A stretch of 33,696 nucleotides of DNA from DATIVK01 sp035465955 (GTDB lineage: Bacteria; Myxococcota; Myxococcia; Myxococcales; Anaeromyxobacteraceae): assembly GCA_035465955.1 (NCBI GenBank), contig DATIVK010000211.1, forward strand, positions 1 to 33,696, in the 5' to 3' direction. The position numbers were made by a program, and so were the translations under genes. Under the pieces are notes generated by a model, which saw only the letters and a list, made by a program, of their open reading frames with translations, was not told the origin of the DNA and made no database searches. Shown here piece after piece: positions 26,048 to 32,857 of the stretch; positions within the stretch are counted from its first letter, which is position 1, and each line of letters opens with the position of its first letter.

Positions 26048-26374
26048 CTACGAGGCGATCGGGGGACGGAGGGGCGGCGCCGGCGCGTCGAGCGACGCGA
26101 GGCTGGCGGCGGCGACGTGGGGCCGGGAGACGACGGCGGCGACCTTGATCACCGCGCCGGCCACGGGCGCCGCCATCGGCTGCGAGGCGCAGCAGAGGCA
26201 GTGGTGATCGTTCGTCCCGCAGCCGCGCTCGCACCCCTGGTCGCCGTGGTCGCCGCGGTCGGCGTCCGAGTGCGCGAGGTGCCCGTCCAGGGCGTAGTGC
26301 ACCACCGACTCGGCGATCTCGCCGAGCGCGGGCACGAGGCCGTTCAGGAGCGTGAGGACGAGCAGCAGGCGCAC
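26048..26374 (-). CDS. Small secreted Cys/His-rich protein heading the metal-efflux operon
   Basis: A 108-residue protein. It begins with a short hydrophobic segment (LLLVLTLLNGLVPALG), probably a signal peptide or anchor. Next is a His/Asp-rich stretch, then a cluster Cys48, Cys52, His57, His58, Cys59, Cys61 and Cys62, well suited to bind soft metals. A hydrophobic Ala/Val-rich tail follows. I chose the GTG at 26374 because a candidate leaderless promoter ends seven bases upstream and because sequence before it (in the frame open to 26767) is Arg/Ser/Pro-rich shadow of the lactamase-fold gene. It lies 114 bases before the TolC-like gene in the same direction. I recall similar short proteins beside Czc/Cus operons of other deltaproteobacteria, but cannot name a family. 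A periplasmic metal chaperone or sensor is the likely role. Confidence 0.68.
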   Translation of the reverse strand: MRLLLVLTLLNGLVPALGEIAESVVHYALDGHLAHSDADRGDHGDQGCERGCGTNDHHCLCCASQPMAAPVAGAVIKVAAVVSRPHVAAASLASLDAPAPPLRPPIAS

Positions 26375-26381
26375 GAGCGGG

Positions 26382-26410
26382 AAGCTAGCCGCCGTCCCTT
26401 CGAGGCGCAA
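26382..26410 (-). promoter_or_regulatory. Candidate leaderless promoter of the metal-efflux operon
   Basis: On the minus strand TTGCGC (26405-26410), a 17-base spacer and TAGCTT (26382-26387), then seven bases to the GTG at 26374. Same layout as the promoters before 5070 and 7384. Confidence 0.45.
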
Positions 26411-26447
26411 GGGGCCCCGACGCCACCCCCCTGCTACGAGCGGACTC

Positions 26448-27596
26448 TCAACTCCCCGCCGGCCTCGCCCACGTCGCCACGATGGGCTCCTCCTCCGCGG
26501 ACCTCCACGGGAGGGGCGGCCACCAGCGCGCGAGCGGCGGCAGCGCGTTCGGCTCGACGGACTGACCCGGCATCGGGACGGCGACCCGCACGCCGGCCTT
26601 GCCGGCGGCCGCGAGCACCCGCTCCACCGGGTCGGTCCAGCCGTGGAAGGCGAGGTTGAAGGCTCCCCAGTGGACCGGGAGGAGCGCGGCGGCCCGCACG
26701 AGCCGGCTCGCCTCCACCGCCTGCTCCGGGCCGATGTGCCAGTCCGGCCAGGCCTGCCCGTACGCACCCGCCTCGATCATGGCGAGGTCGAACGGCCCGA
26801 GCCGCGCGCCGATGTCCGCGAAGCCGGGGAAGAAGCCGGTGTCGCCCGAGTAGTAGACGCGGTGTGCCGGCCCCGCGAGGGCGAAGCCGGCCCAGAGCGT
26901 CCCGTTCCGGGAGAGGAGGGAGCGGCCCGAGGCGTGGCGTGCCGGCGTGGCGACGATCGCGATCTCGCCGACCTGCGTCCGCTCCCACCAGTCGAGCTCG
27001 ACGATCCGGGCCTCGGGCACCCCCCAGGCCGCGAGGTGGGCCCCCACGCCGAGCGGCACGACGAACAGGGTCTTCCAGCCCTTCATGGCCCGGATCGTGG
27101 GCATGTCGAGGTGATCGAAGTGATCGTGGGAGATGACGACGGCGTCCACCGCCGGGACCTGCTCGAGCGGCAGCGGCGGCGCGAAGAAGCGGCGCGGCCC
27201 CAGGAAGGAGAACGGCGAGGCCCGCTCGCCCCAGACCGGATCGATCAGCACGCGCCGCCCGTCCAGCTCGACGAGCAGCGTGGAGTGGCCCAGCCAGGTG
27301 ACGCGCAGCCCCGTCGGCGGCGGCGCCTCGAAGCGGCCCGCGTCCACGGGCTCGACCGCCACCGGGCCGGCCGGCGTCCGGTGATCGCTGGCGCCGAGCA
27401 GGTCCCTCGGCACGCGCCCCATCTCGTTCCGGAGCGGCTGCGGGTTCTCGAACCGGCCGCCCTTCCACTGCGGAGACCGCTCCATGCGAGCGCGCCGCGA
27501 CCCGTCCGGCCGCCCGCCGAAGGTGGCCATGCCGGTGACCGCACAGCCCACGAACCCGATCGCCATCACGCCTCCAAGCAGGTACCGGCGGCGCAT
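26448..27596 (-). CDS. Metallo-beta-lactamase-fold lipoprotein (NAPE-PLD/UlaG-like hydrolase)
   Basis: A 382-residue protein. A short signal sequence (RRRYLLGGVMAIGFVGC) with a lipobox-like Cys18 suggests membrane anchoring. The WLGHSTLLVELDGRRVLIDPVW opening and the zinc motif SHDHFDHLD are those of the lactamase_B_2 family that includes NAPE-phospholipase D and UlaG. Later metal ligands are visible in ARHASGR, YYSGDTGF and the HWGAF segment. The closest group by these motifs is NAPE-PLD-like phosphodiesterases acting on membrane lipids, but bacterial members are poorly characterised. The ATG start has a weak ribosome-binding site. It ends 73 bases before the Cys/His-rich gene, reading in the same direction, so read-through into the efflux operon is possible. 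Confidence 0.87.
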   Translation of the reverse strand: MRRRYLLGGVMAIGFVGCAVTGMATFGGRPDGSRRARMERSPQWKGGRFENPQPLRNEMGRVPRDLLGASDHRTPAGPVAVEPVDAGRFEAPPPTGLRVTWLGHSTLLVELDGRRVLIDPVWGERASPFSFLGPRRFFAPPLPLEQVPAVDAVVISHDHFDHLDMPTIRAMKGWKTLFVVPLGVGAHLAAWGVPEARIVELDWWERTQVGEIAIVATPARHASGRSLLSRNGTLWAGFALAGPAHRVYYSGDTGFFPGFADIGARLGPFDLAMIEAGAYGQAWPDWHIGPEQAVEASRLVRAAALLPVHWGAFNLAFHGWTDPVERVLAAAGKAGVRVAVPMPGQSVEPNALPPLARWWPPLPWRSAEEEPIVATWARPAGS

Positions 27597-27691
27597 TTCA
27601 CGCCCGTCCGATCGCCGATGCGCTCATCTCTCTTCTCCCGAGAACCGGCCACCGCGCCGCGGGATTCCGGGGGCGCGCGAAGGGGCCGCGC

Positions 27692-28030
27692 TCAGTTGAT
27701 CGGCCCGCCGCCGCCGGCCTCCTCCCGCTGCGGGAGGATGCCGAAGGCCCGGAGGACCTCGAGCGACAGGTGCCCATCCTGGCCGGCCTCCTTCACGATC
27801 CGCAGCTCGTCCGGCAGCCGCATCAGCGCCCCGAGCGACTCCTGCAGCTGCGGGACCGTGACCATCCCCTCGGCCGCCCACTCCCGCACCTGCGCCTCCA
27901 CCAGGTCCAGGGCCTCGAGCACGACGGCGCGCCCCGGCTCGCAGAGGCCGATCATGGGCAGCTCGCGCCGGATCGCGCCGACCTGCATCCGGAAGGCGAT
28001 GAAGTAGATCTCCTGCTTCGAGGCATCCAT
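27692..28030 (-). CDS. Hypothetical protein, 112 aa
   Basis: A soluble, acidic, mostly helical protein with one cysteine and no signal peptide, membrane span or known motif. The C-terminal third contains a QLQESLGALMRLPDELR helix and ends in a Gly-rich tail. The composition is balanced, unlike the Arg/Gly-rich shadow frames nearby, and it is the only believable frame here. The ATG at 28030 is followed directly by conserved-looking sequence; the ribosome-binding site is weak. It lies 89 bases downstream of the membrane-protein gene, beyond a hairpin. Function unknown. Confidence 0.6.
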   Translation of the reverse strand: MDASKQEIYFIAFRMQVGAIRRELPMIGLCEPGRAVVLEALDLVEAQVREWAAEGMVTVPQLQESLGALMRLPDELRIVKEAGQDGHLSLEVLRAFGILPQREEAGGGGPIN

Positions 28031-28081
28031 CGCCCGATCCGTAGCATGGGAGCCGGGGCCGGCGTCGCTCCCGCCCCCTGA

Positions 28082-28107
28082 CGCCCTCGCGCCGGGGGGA
28101 GAGGGCG
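28082..28107 (-). terminator. Hairpin after the 179-aa membrane protein gene
   Basis: Perfect 7-bp stem CGCCCTC / GAGGGCG with a 12-base loop, starting 13 bases past the stop of the leftward gene. No T-run. Confidence 0.4.
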
Positions 28108-28119
28108 CTCCACGGGGCC

Positions 28120-28659
28120 TCAGTCCGCCTTCTTCCAGACGTACGCGTCGAGCAGCTCCGGGCCGACGAGGAGCGGCGCGTAGAGGAACAGGTCGAGCAG
28201 CGCGATCGCGAGGAGCTTGGGCCCGGTCTCGAGCCCGGTCCCGAGGGCCGCGGCGAGCGCCACGACGGCCCCGCAGACGAGCGCGGTCACGAGCGCGTCC
28301 ATCGCGTGCGCCTCGGCGACCGCCGCCGCCGCGAAGACGAAGAAGGCCAGGGAGAGCATCTCGGAGCGCCCGCCGCCCCCCACGATGGCCGCGACGCCCG
28401 CGACGCCGGCGAGCCGGAGCCAGCGCCCCGCGCCGTCCCCCGCGACCAGGCGCACGACGAGGGCGAGGAACGCGAGGAGGAAGACCCGCAGCACCTCGTC
28501 GTCCCGGAAGCCGAACGCGGCGCGGAAGGCCACGCCGCCGCCGGTCTCGGCCAGGATGGCCTTGCCCAGCGTGTAGCCGACGACCCACCAGGTCGCGCCG
28601 GCGACGACGAGCAGGATCGTGGCGCCCAGGAGCAGCTTCGACGTCTTCGACGGCTTCAT
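28120..28659 (-). CDS. Hypothetical integral membrane protein, 179 aa
   Basis: The protein has about five hydrophobic segments: one near the N-terminus (residues about 9-28), one around 55-70, one near 80-92, one around 100-115, and a long one around 125-165. It ends in a charged WKKAD tail. No catalytic or binding motif is visible. The ATG at 28659 has GGAGGG at good distance on the minus strand; a longer frame to 28722 lacks one. It is transcribed divergently from the CoA-transferase gene, and the shared 124-base gap holds an inverted repeat. I do not recognise the family. Confidence 0.7.
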   Translation of the reverse strand: MKPSKTSKLLLGATILLVVAGATWWVVGYTLGKAILAETGGGVAFRAAFGFRDDEVLRVFLLAFLALVVRLVAGDGAGRWLRLAGVAGVAAIVGGGGRSEMLSLAFFVFAAAAVAEAHAMDALVTALVCGAVVALAAALGTGLETGPKLLAIALLDLFLYAPLLVGPELLDAYVWKKAD

Positions 28660-28683
28660 GCGGACCCTCCGGAGATGCGGGAA

Positions 28684-28703
28684 CGTACCAGACGCGCGGT
28701 ACG
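28684..28703. promoter_or_regulatory. Inverted repeat between divergent genes
   Basis: CGTACC-N8-GGTACG, perfect 6-bp arms, between the membrane-protein and CoA-transferase genes. It sits just upstream of the candidate CoA-transferase promoter, a plausible operator position. Confidence 0.3.
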
Positions 28704-28716
28704 GGCCACCGACTTC

Positions 28717-28747
28717 TTGCACCTTTCGCCCGATGCCGCGCTAGACT
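28717..28747 (+). promoter_or_regulatory. Possible promoter of the CoA-transferase gene
   Basis: TTGCAC (28717-28722) and TAGACT (28742-28747) separated by 19 bases, longer than ideal. The expected start leaves a leader of about 30 bases before the ATG at 28784. Confidence 0.35.
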
Positions 28748-28783
28748 GTCGCACCTACCCGTCTCCAGGAGCGCCCGTCCGAC

Positions 28784-30058
28784 ATGGTCCGATACGTCTC
28801 CGCCGAGCAGGCCGTCAGCGTCATCAAGTCTGGCGACCGCGTCTTCGTCCAGAGCGTCGCCGCCGCACCGCGACGCCTCATCGAGGCGATGACGGCGCGG
28901 GCCCCGGAGCTCTCGGTGGTCGAGATCGTGTCGCTCCACACCGAGGGGGAGGCCCCGTACGCCGCGCCCGGGCTCGAGCGCAGCTTCCGCGTCAACGCCC
29001 TCTTCGTCGGCGCCAACACGCGGCAGGCGGTCGAGGAGGGGCGGGCCGACTACATCCCGGTCTTCCTCTCCGAGGTCCCCTCGCTGTTCCGGACCGGGCT
29101 GCTCCCGATCGACGTCGCCCTCGTCCACGTCTCGCCCCCCGACAAGCACGGCTACTGCTCGCTCGGCGTCTCCGTGGACGTCACGCACGCGGCGGTCGAG
29201 GTGGCGCGGACGGTCATCGCGCAGGTGAACCCGCGCATGCCGCGCACGCACGGCGACGCGCTCATCCACCTCGACCAGATCGACCACCTCGTCGAGGTGG
29301 ACGAGCCGATCCACGAGATGCCCCCGGCGGCGCTCACCGACGTCGAGAAGGCGATCGGGCGCCACATCGCCGACCTCGTCGACGACGGCTCCACCCTCCA
29401 GTTCGGGATCGGCGCCATCCCGCAGGCGACGCTCGCCGCCCTCTCGGACCACCACCGGCTCGGCATCCACACCGAGATGCTCTCGGACGGCGTGGTGGAC
29501 CTCGTGGAGAAGGGGGTCGTCACCGGCGAGATGAAGCGGCTCAACCCGGGCAAGATCGTCGCCGGGTTCGCCATCGGCTCCCGCCGGCTCTACGACTTCC
29601 TCGACGACAACCCGTCGGTCGCGATGCTCGACCTCGGCTACGTCAACGACCCGGCCTTCATCAAGCTCAACCCGAAGGTCTGCGCCATCAACGGGGCGCT
29701 CGAGGTCGACCTCACGGGCCAGGTCTGCGCCGACTCGATCGGGGACCGCCAGTACTCCGGCGTCGGCGGCCAGATGGACTTCATCCGGGGCGCCGCGCTC
29801 TCCGACGGGGGCAAGCCCATCATCGCCCTCCCGTCCTGCACCTCCGCCGGCGAGTCGCGCATCGTCTCCTATCTGAAGCCGGGCGCCGGCGTCGTCACGA
29901 CGCGCGCGCACATCCACTTCGTGGTGACGGAGTTCGGCATCGCCGATCTCTTCGGCAAGAACCTGCGCCAGCGCGCGGCGGCCCTCATCGCCATCGCCCA
30001 CCCGAAGCACCGCGACGCGCTGGCCGCCGACGCCCGCCGCCGCTTCGGCACCTGGTAG
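28784..30058 (+). CDS. Acetyl-CoA hydrolase/transferase family, 4-hydroxybutyrate CoA-transferase-like
   Basis: A 424-residue class I CoA-transferase of the acetyl-CoA hydrolase/transferase family. The catalytic glutamate that forms the acyl-CoA thioester is Glu231 in GIHTEMLSDG, in line with Glu238 of the Clostridium aminobutyricum 4-hydroxybutyrate enzyme, whose length is similar. The QFGIGAIPQA loop before it and the Gly-rich SGVGGQMDF and THFVVTEFGIADL-like segments after it (here HIHFVVTEFGIADLFGK) bind CoA. It should move CoA between acetyl-CoA and a short acid such as butyrate, 4-hydroxybutyrate or propionate. The substrate is not decided. No partner dehydrogenase or dehydratase gene is nearby, so it seems to stand alone. 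Two hairpins follow. Confidence 0.9.
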   Translation: MVRYVSAEQAVSVIKSGDRVFVQSVAAAPRRLIEAMTARAPELSVVEIVSLHTEGEAPYAAPGLERSFRVNALFVGANTRQAVEEGRADYIPVFLSEVPSLFRTGLLPIDVALVHVSPPDKHGYCSLGVSVDVTHAAVEVARTVIAQVNPRMPRTHGDALIHLDQIDHLVEVDEPIHEMPPAALTDVEKAIGRHIADLVDDGSTLQFGIGAIPQATLAALSDHHRLGIHTEMLSDGVVDLVEKGVVTGEMKRLNPGKIVAGFAIGSRRLYDFLDDNPSVAMLDLGYVNDPAFIKLNPKVCAINGALEVDLTGQVCADSIGDRQYSGVGGQMDFIRGAALSDGGKPIIALPSCTSAGESRIVSYLKPGAGVVTTRAHIHFVVTEFGIADLFGKNLRQRAAALIAIAHPKHRDALAADARRRFGTW

Positions 30059-30108
30059 CCCGCGCGGGTTCCCCCGCGGGTTCCCCGACGGAGGGTGCGT
30101 CCCCCCGT
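30059..30108 (+). terminator. Two hairpins after the CoA-transferase gene
   Basis: First CCCGCG / CGCGGG (30059-30064 and 30075-30080) in a run containing a directly repeated GCGGGTTCCCC. Then ACGGAGGG / CCCCCCGT (30088-30095 and 30101-30108) with one mismatch and a 5-base loop. Confidence 0.4.
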
Positions 30109-30123
30109 GCGACGCGGCGCGGC

Positions 30124-30152
30124 TTGACCGGCCACCCCCGGAGGCGTAGCCA
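30124..30152 (+). promoter_or_regulatory. Sigma-70 promoter of the cysteine-rich gene
   Basis: TTGACC (30124-30129), a 17-base spacer and TAGCCA (30147-30152). It leaves a short leader with GGAGG before the ATG at 30175. The 15 bases ending in this -35 box are the same as those before the promoter at 19529. Confidence 0.55.
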
Positions 30153-30174
30153 CTGAGGGTGGAGGTCTCCCGCG

Positions 30175-30825
30175 ATGCGCACCGCCCTCTTCATGGCCGT
30201 CTTCGCCGCCGCGGTGGGCCGCGGCGGCTGCGGCGGCGGCGCGGCGTACGTCCCCTGCGAGGGGAAGGCGGCGTGCGATCCCTGCACCCTCTGCGAGCCC
30301 GGCGTCGGCGACTGCGTCGAGACCGCCGTCGTGAAGGCCTGCGATCCGGCCGGGCGGTGCGTCGCCGCGACCGACGCGTGCCCGGCGCCGTACGATCCTT
30401 GCGCCGGGAAGAGGTGCGGCGAGTACTGCAGCACCTGTGCCCCCGGTGAGCCCTGCCCCATGACCTTCGCAGCGACGGCGTGCGATCCTTCGGGCCAGTG
30501 CGTCACCGCCGGCACCTTCACGTGCGAGCCGGCGCCGGGGCCGTGCGCGGGGAAGAGGTGTGGCGACGACTGCGTGATCGACCCGCCGTGCTACCCGCTC
30601 TGCCTGATGCCGTCGGTGCCCGGCAAGTGCGACTCCGCGGGCACCTGCCAGCCCGTCAGCGCCGTCACCTGCGAGCCGCCCGCGGATCCGTGCGCGGGGA
30701 AGCCCTGCGGCGCCACGTGCAGCACGTGTCCGCCGGGCGCCCTCTGCCCCGCCGTGATGATGTACTGCGACGCCAACGCGAGCTGTGGCTACGCCTACCC
30801 GGCCTGCGCGCCGCCAGCGCAGTAG
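30175..30825 (+). CDS. Secreted cysteine-rich repeat protein
   Basis: A 216-residue protein. The N-terminus has a hydrophobic segment (LFMAVFAAAVG) and an early Cys19 in GRGGCGGG, so it is probably exported and may be a lipoprotein with an unusual lipobox. The remainder is four degenerate units of about 43-45 residues, each opening with a PC-x-GK-x-CG pattern (DPCAGKRCG, GPCAGKRCG, DPCAGKPCG) and closing with a CD-x-x-G-x-C pattern. Cysteines are regularly spaced and numerous, as in disulfide-stabilised extracellular proteins of myxobacteria. No catalytic motif. It has its own promoter and a GGAGG ribosome-binding site about 9 bases from the ATG. It converges on lpxC. Function unknown; surface or matrix role is plausible. 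Confidence 0.8.
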   Translation: MRTALFMAVFAAAVGRGGCGGGAAYVPCEGKAACDPCTLCEPGVGDCVETAVVKACDPAGRCVAATDACPAPYDPCAGKRCGEYCSTCAPGEPCPMTFAATACDPSGQCVTAGTFTCEPAPGPCAGKRCGDDCVIDPPCYPLCLMPSVPGKCDSAGTCQPVSAVTCEPPADPCAGKPCGATCSTCPPGALCPAVMMYCDANASCGYAYPACAPPAQ

Positions 30826-30879
30826 CCGCGCCCGGAGCCTACGAGCAGACCGTCAGCCGGCCGTTCTTCGACGACCTGT

Positions 30880-31806
30880 CTAGGCCGCCTGACCCTCGGG
30901 GAGGAAGGCGCCGGGGATGGCGATGCGGGCCGCGGTCGCCTCGGCCTCGCCGCTGACGCGGACGATCCGGTGGCAGGCCGGGTCGGCGAGCACCTTCTTC
31001 ACGAGCGCCTGGTTCATCGCGTGGCCGCTCTTCACCGCGGTCAGCGCCCCGACCACCGGCAGGCCGAGCAGCGCCAGGTCGCCGATCGCGTCGAGCACCT
31101 TGTGGCGCACCATCTCGTCCGCGAAGCGGAGCCCCTCGGGGTTGACGATCGAGAAGTCGTCGACGACGACGGCGTTCTCGAGGCTGCCGCCCTTCGCGAG
31201 CCCCATCGCCTGCATCTTCTCGATGTCGCGGCGGAAGCAGAAGGTGCGGGCCCGGGCGATCTCGCGCTCGAAGGTCCGATCGTTCACCGCGAGCTCGATC
31301 GTCTGGTTGCTGACCAGCGGGTGGTCGAAGTCGGCCGTGAAGGAGACGCGGAACGCGTCGGAGGGCTCGAGCCGGGCCAGCTTGTCGCCGTCGCGGACCT
31401 CGACCGGCCGGTCGATGACGACGAACCGGCGCCCGGCGCGCTGCACCTGGACGCCCGCCTCGCGGATCATGCAGACGAACGGCGCCGCCGAGCCGTCGAG
31501 GACGGGCATCTCGGGGCCGTCCACCTCGACGCGACAGTTGTCGATCCCCATCCCCTGGAGCGCCGCCATCACGTGCTCGACGGTGGAGACGCGGGCGTTG
31601 CCGACGCCCACGGTGGTGTTGAGCCGCGTGTCGACGACGTGATCGTTCCGCGCCGGGACCTCGGCGCCGAGATCCATCCGGACGAAGGTGACGCCCGCAT
31701 CCGCGGGGGCCGGGGCGAGGGTCAGGGTGACCGGATGGCCGGAGTGCAGGCCGATCCCCGTCGCCGTGACGCGCTTCGCAACCGTTCTCTGATTCCAATA
31801 GGCCAT
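30880..31806 (-). CDS. lpxC: UDP-3-O-acyl-N-acetylglucosamine deacetylase LpxC
   Basis: A 308-residue zinc enzyme that catalyses the committed step of lipid A synthesis, so the cell has a lipopolysaccharide-type outer membrane. The N-terminus QRTVAKRVTATGIGLHSG is typical. Glu77 and His78 in STVEHVMAAL, then His235 and Asp239 in RHKVLDAIGDL, supply the catalytic base and three zinc ligands. His262 in SGHAMNQ is the second catalytic residue. Length and motif spacing match E. coli LpxC (305 residues). The ATG at 31806 begins the conserved region directly; only a weak ribosome-binding site precedes it. Unusually it is not inside an fts/mur cluster. A sigma-54-like element lies 17 bases upstream. 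Confidence 0.96.
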   Translation of the reverse strand: MAYWNQRTVAKRVTATGIGLHSGHPVTLTLAPAPADAGVTFVRMDLGAEVPARNDHVVDTRLNTTVGVGNARVSTVEHVMAALQGMGIDNCRVEVDGPEMPVLDGSAAPFVCMIREAGVQVQRAGRRFVVIDRPVEVRDGDKLARLEPSDAFRVSFTADFDHPLVSNQTIELAVNDRTFEREIARARTFCFRRDIEKMQAMGLAKGGSLENAVVVDDFSIVNPEGLRFADEMVRHKVLDAIGDLALLGLPVVGALTAVKSGHAMNQALVKKVLADPACHRIVRVSGEAEATAARIAIPGAFLPEGQAA

Positions 31807-31822
31807 GTCGAGCCGCCCTATG

Positions 31823-31838
31823 AGCAAGCAGCGTGCCA
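31823..31838 (-). promoter_or_regulatory. Sigma-54-like promoter element upstream of lpxC
   Basis: On the minus strand TGGCACGCTGCTTGCT, a full match to the TGGCACG-N4-TTGCW consensus with correct GG/GC spacing. The predicted start near 31812 would leave only about six bases before the ATG. An overlapping sigma-70 reading exists too: TTGCGG-N18-TAGGGC, eight bases from the ATG. Confidence 0.4.
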
Positions 31839-31985
31839 CCGCAACTTCTCTGGGAAGGGGTTGACGGGCTGCGCAATCTACTTCCAAGCACCCAAGACCG
31901 CTAGGGAATTCTTGGCGGTGCTACCGATATCGGAAGACGTCGACGCCGACGACCGGGATCAGGCTGAACGCCGCGCCCGATCACC

Positions 31986-32001
31986 CTGACATTCATGTCA
32001 G
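31986..32001. promoter_or_regulatory. Perfect palindromic site upstream of the rhomboid gene
   Basis: CTGACAT-TC-ATGTCAG: 7-bp arms with a 2-base centre, typical of a dimeric repressor site. It lies 29 bases before the rhomboid GTG and 180 bases from lpxC, in the 223-base gap 31807-32029, which is less GC-rich than its surroundings. Confidence 0.45.
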
Positions 32002-32029
32002 TGAACCCCGAAGGTCTGACGCGGGACCT

Positions 32030-32788
32030 GTGACCTGGCTCACCCCGAAGTTTCCGCGCCGCGCGCCGGACGTGCAGGTGGAGGAGGATGATAGATCACA
32101 CCGGGTGCTGCCGCTCCACGACGACCTGCCGACCCGGCGGATCCCCTACATCACGATCCTGCTCGTCGCGGCCAACGTGGCCGCCTTCGCGTGGCAGGTC
32201 ACGGTGGCCGGCATGGAGCGGTCGGTCCTCGAGGGCGGCGTCATCCCCTACGAGATCCTCACGCTCCAGGACACCTGGCCGCGCGACCTGCTCCCCCCGC
32301 CCTTCACCATCCTGACCGCCATGTTCCTGCACGGCGGCCTCGGCCACCTGGGGAGCAACCTGCTCTTCCTCTGGATCTTCGGGAACAACGTCGAGGACGT
32401 CATGGGGCGGCTGCGCTTCGCCGGCTTCTACCTCGCCTGCGGCGTCGCCGCCGCGGGGGTCCAGGTCTTCGCGAGCGCGGCCGCGGGCAACGTGGAGGCG
32501 CCGATGGTCGGCGCCAGCGGCGCGATCGCCGGCGTCCTCGCGGCCTACCTCCGCCTCTTCCCCGGCGCGCGCGTCCTGACGCTCGCCTTCGTCTTCCTCG
32601 TCTGGCTCCCGGCGTGGCTCGTCCTCGGCCTCTGGATCCTGACCCAGATCGTCGCCGTCCTGTCCGGCGGGGCCCCCGGCGTGGCGCTCTTCGCGCACAT
32701 CGGCGGCTTCGCGACGGGATGGGTGCTGGTGGACCGCTTCCTCCCGCCGAGGCTGCGGCGCGATTCCGGCCTGCCTCCGCGGCCTTGA
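32030..32788 (+). CDS. Rhomboid-family intramembrane serine protease
   Basis: A 252-residue membrane protein with about six spans. The family motifs are clear: HGGLGHLGSNLLFLWIFG with the oxyanion His/Asn, the nucleophile Ser in GASGAIAGV, and the catalytic His in HIGGFATG. It should cleave membrane proteins within or near the bilayer; its substrates are unknown. The soluble N-terminus of about 40 residues is charged. The start is a GTG at 32030 with no strong ribosome-binding site; its position relative to the palindrome suggests regulation by a repressor. The -35 box of the next promoter overlaps its stop codon. Confidence 0.92.
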   Translation: MTWLTPKFPRRAPDVQVEEDDRSHRVLPLHDDLPTRRIPYITILLVAANVAAFAWQVTVAGMERSVLEGGVIPYEILTLQDTWPRDLLPPPFTILTAMFLHGGLGHLGSNLLFLWIFGNNVEDVMGRLRFAGFYLACGVAAAGVQVFASAAAGNVEAPMVGASGAIAGVLAAYLRLFPGARVLTLAFVFLVWLPAWLVLGLWILTQIVAVLSGGAPGVALFAHIGGFATGWVLVDRFLPPRLRRDSGLPPRP

Positions 32789-32813
32789 CAGGGGCGTGGA
32801 CCGGCGGTCGAAT
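32785..32813 (+). promoter_or_regulatory. Sigma-70 promoter of the PEGA lipoprotein gene
   Basis: TTGACA (32785-32790, a perfect -35), a 17-base spacer and TCGAAT (32808-32813). It leaves a leader of about 38 bases with AGGGGG before the GTG at 32858. Confidence 0.6.
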
Positions 32814-32857
32814 CGACGCCAGCCGCGCGCTCCTGCGCCGGCAGGGGGTTCACGAAA

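Noticed and set aside
26375..26767. Longer form of the Cys/His-rich protein starting at 26767
   Set aside because: The added part is Arg/Ser/Pro-rich shadow of the lactamase-fold gene, and the GTG at 26374 has a promoter just upstream.
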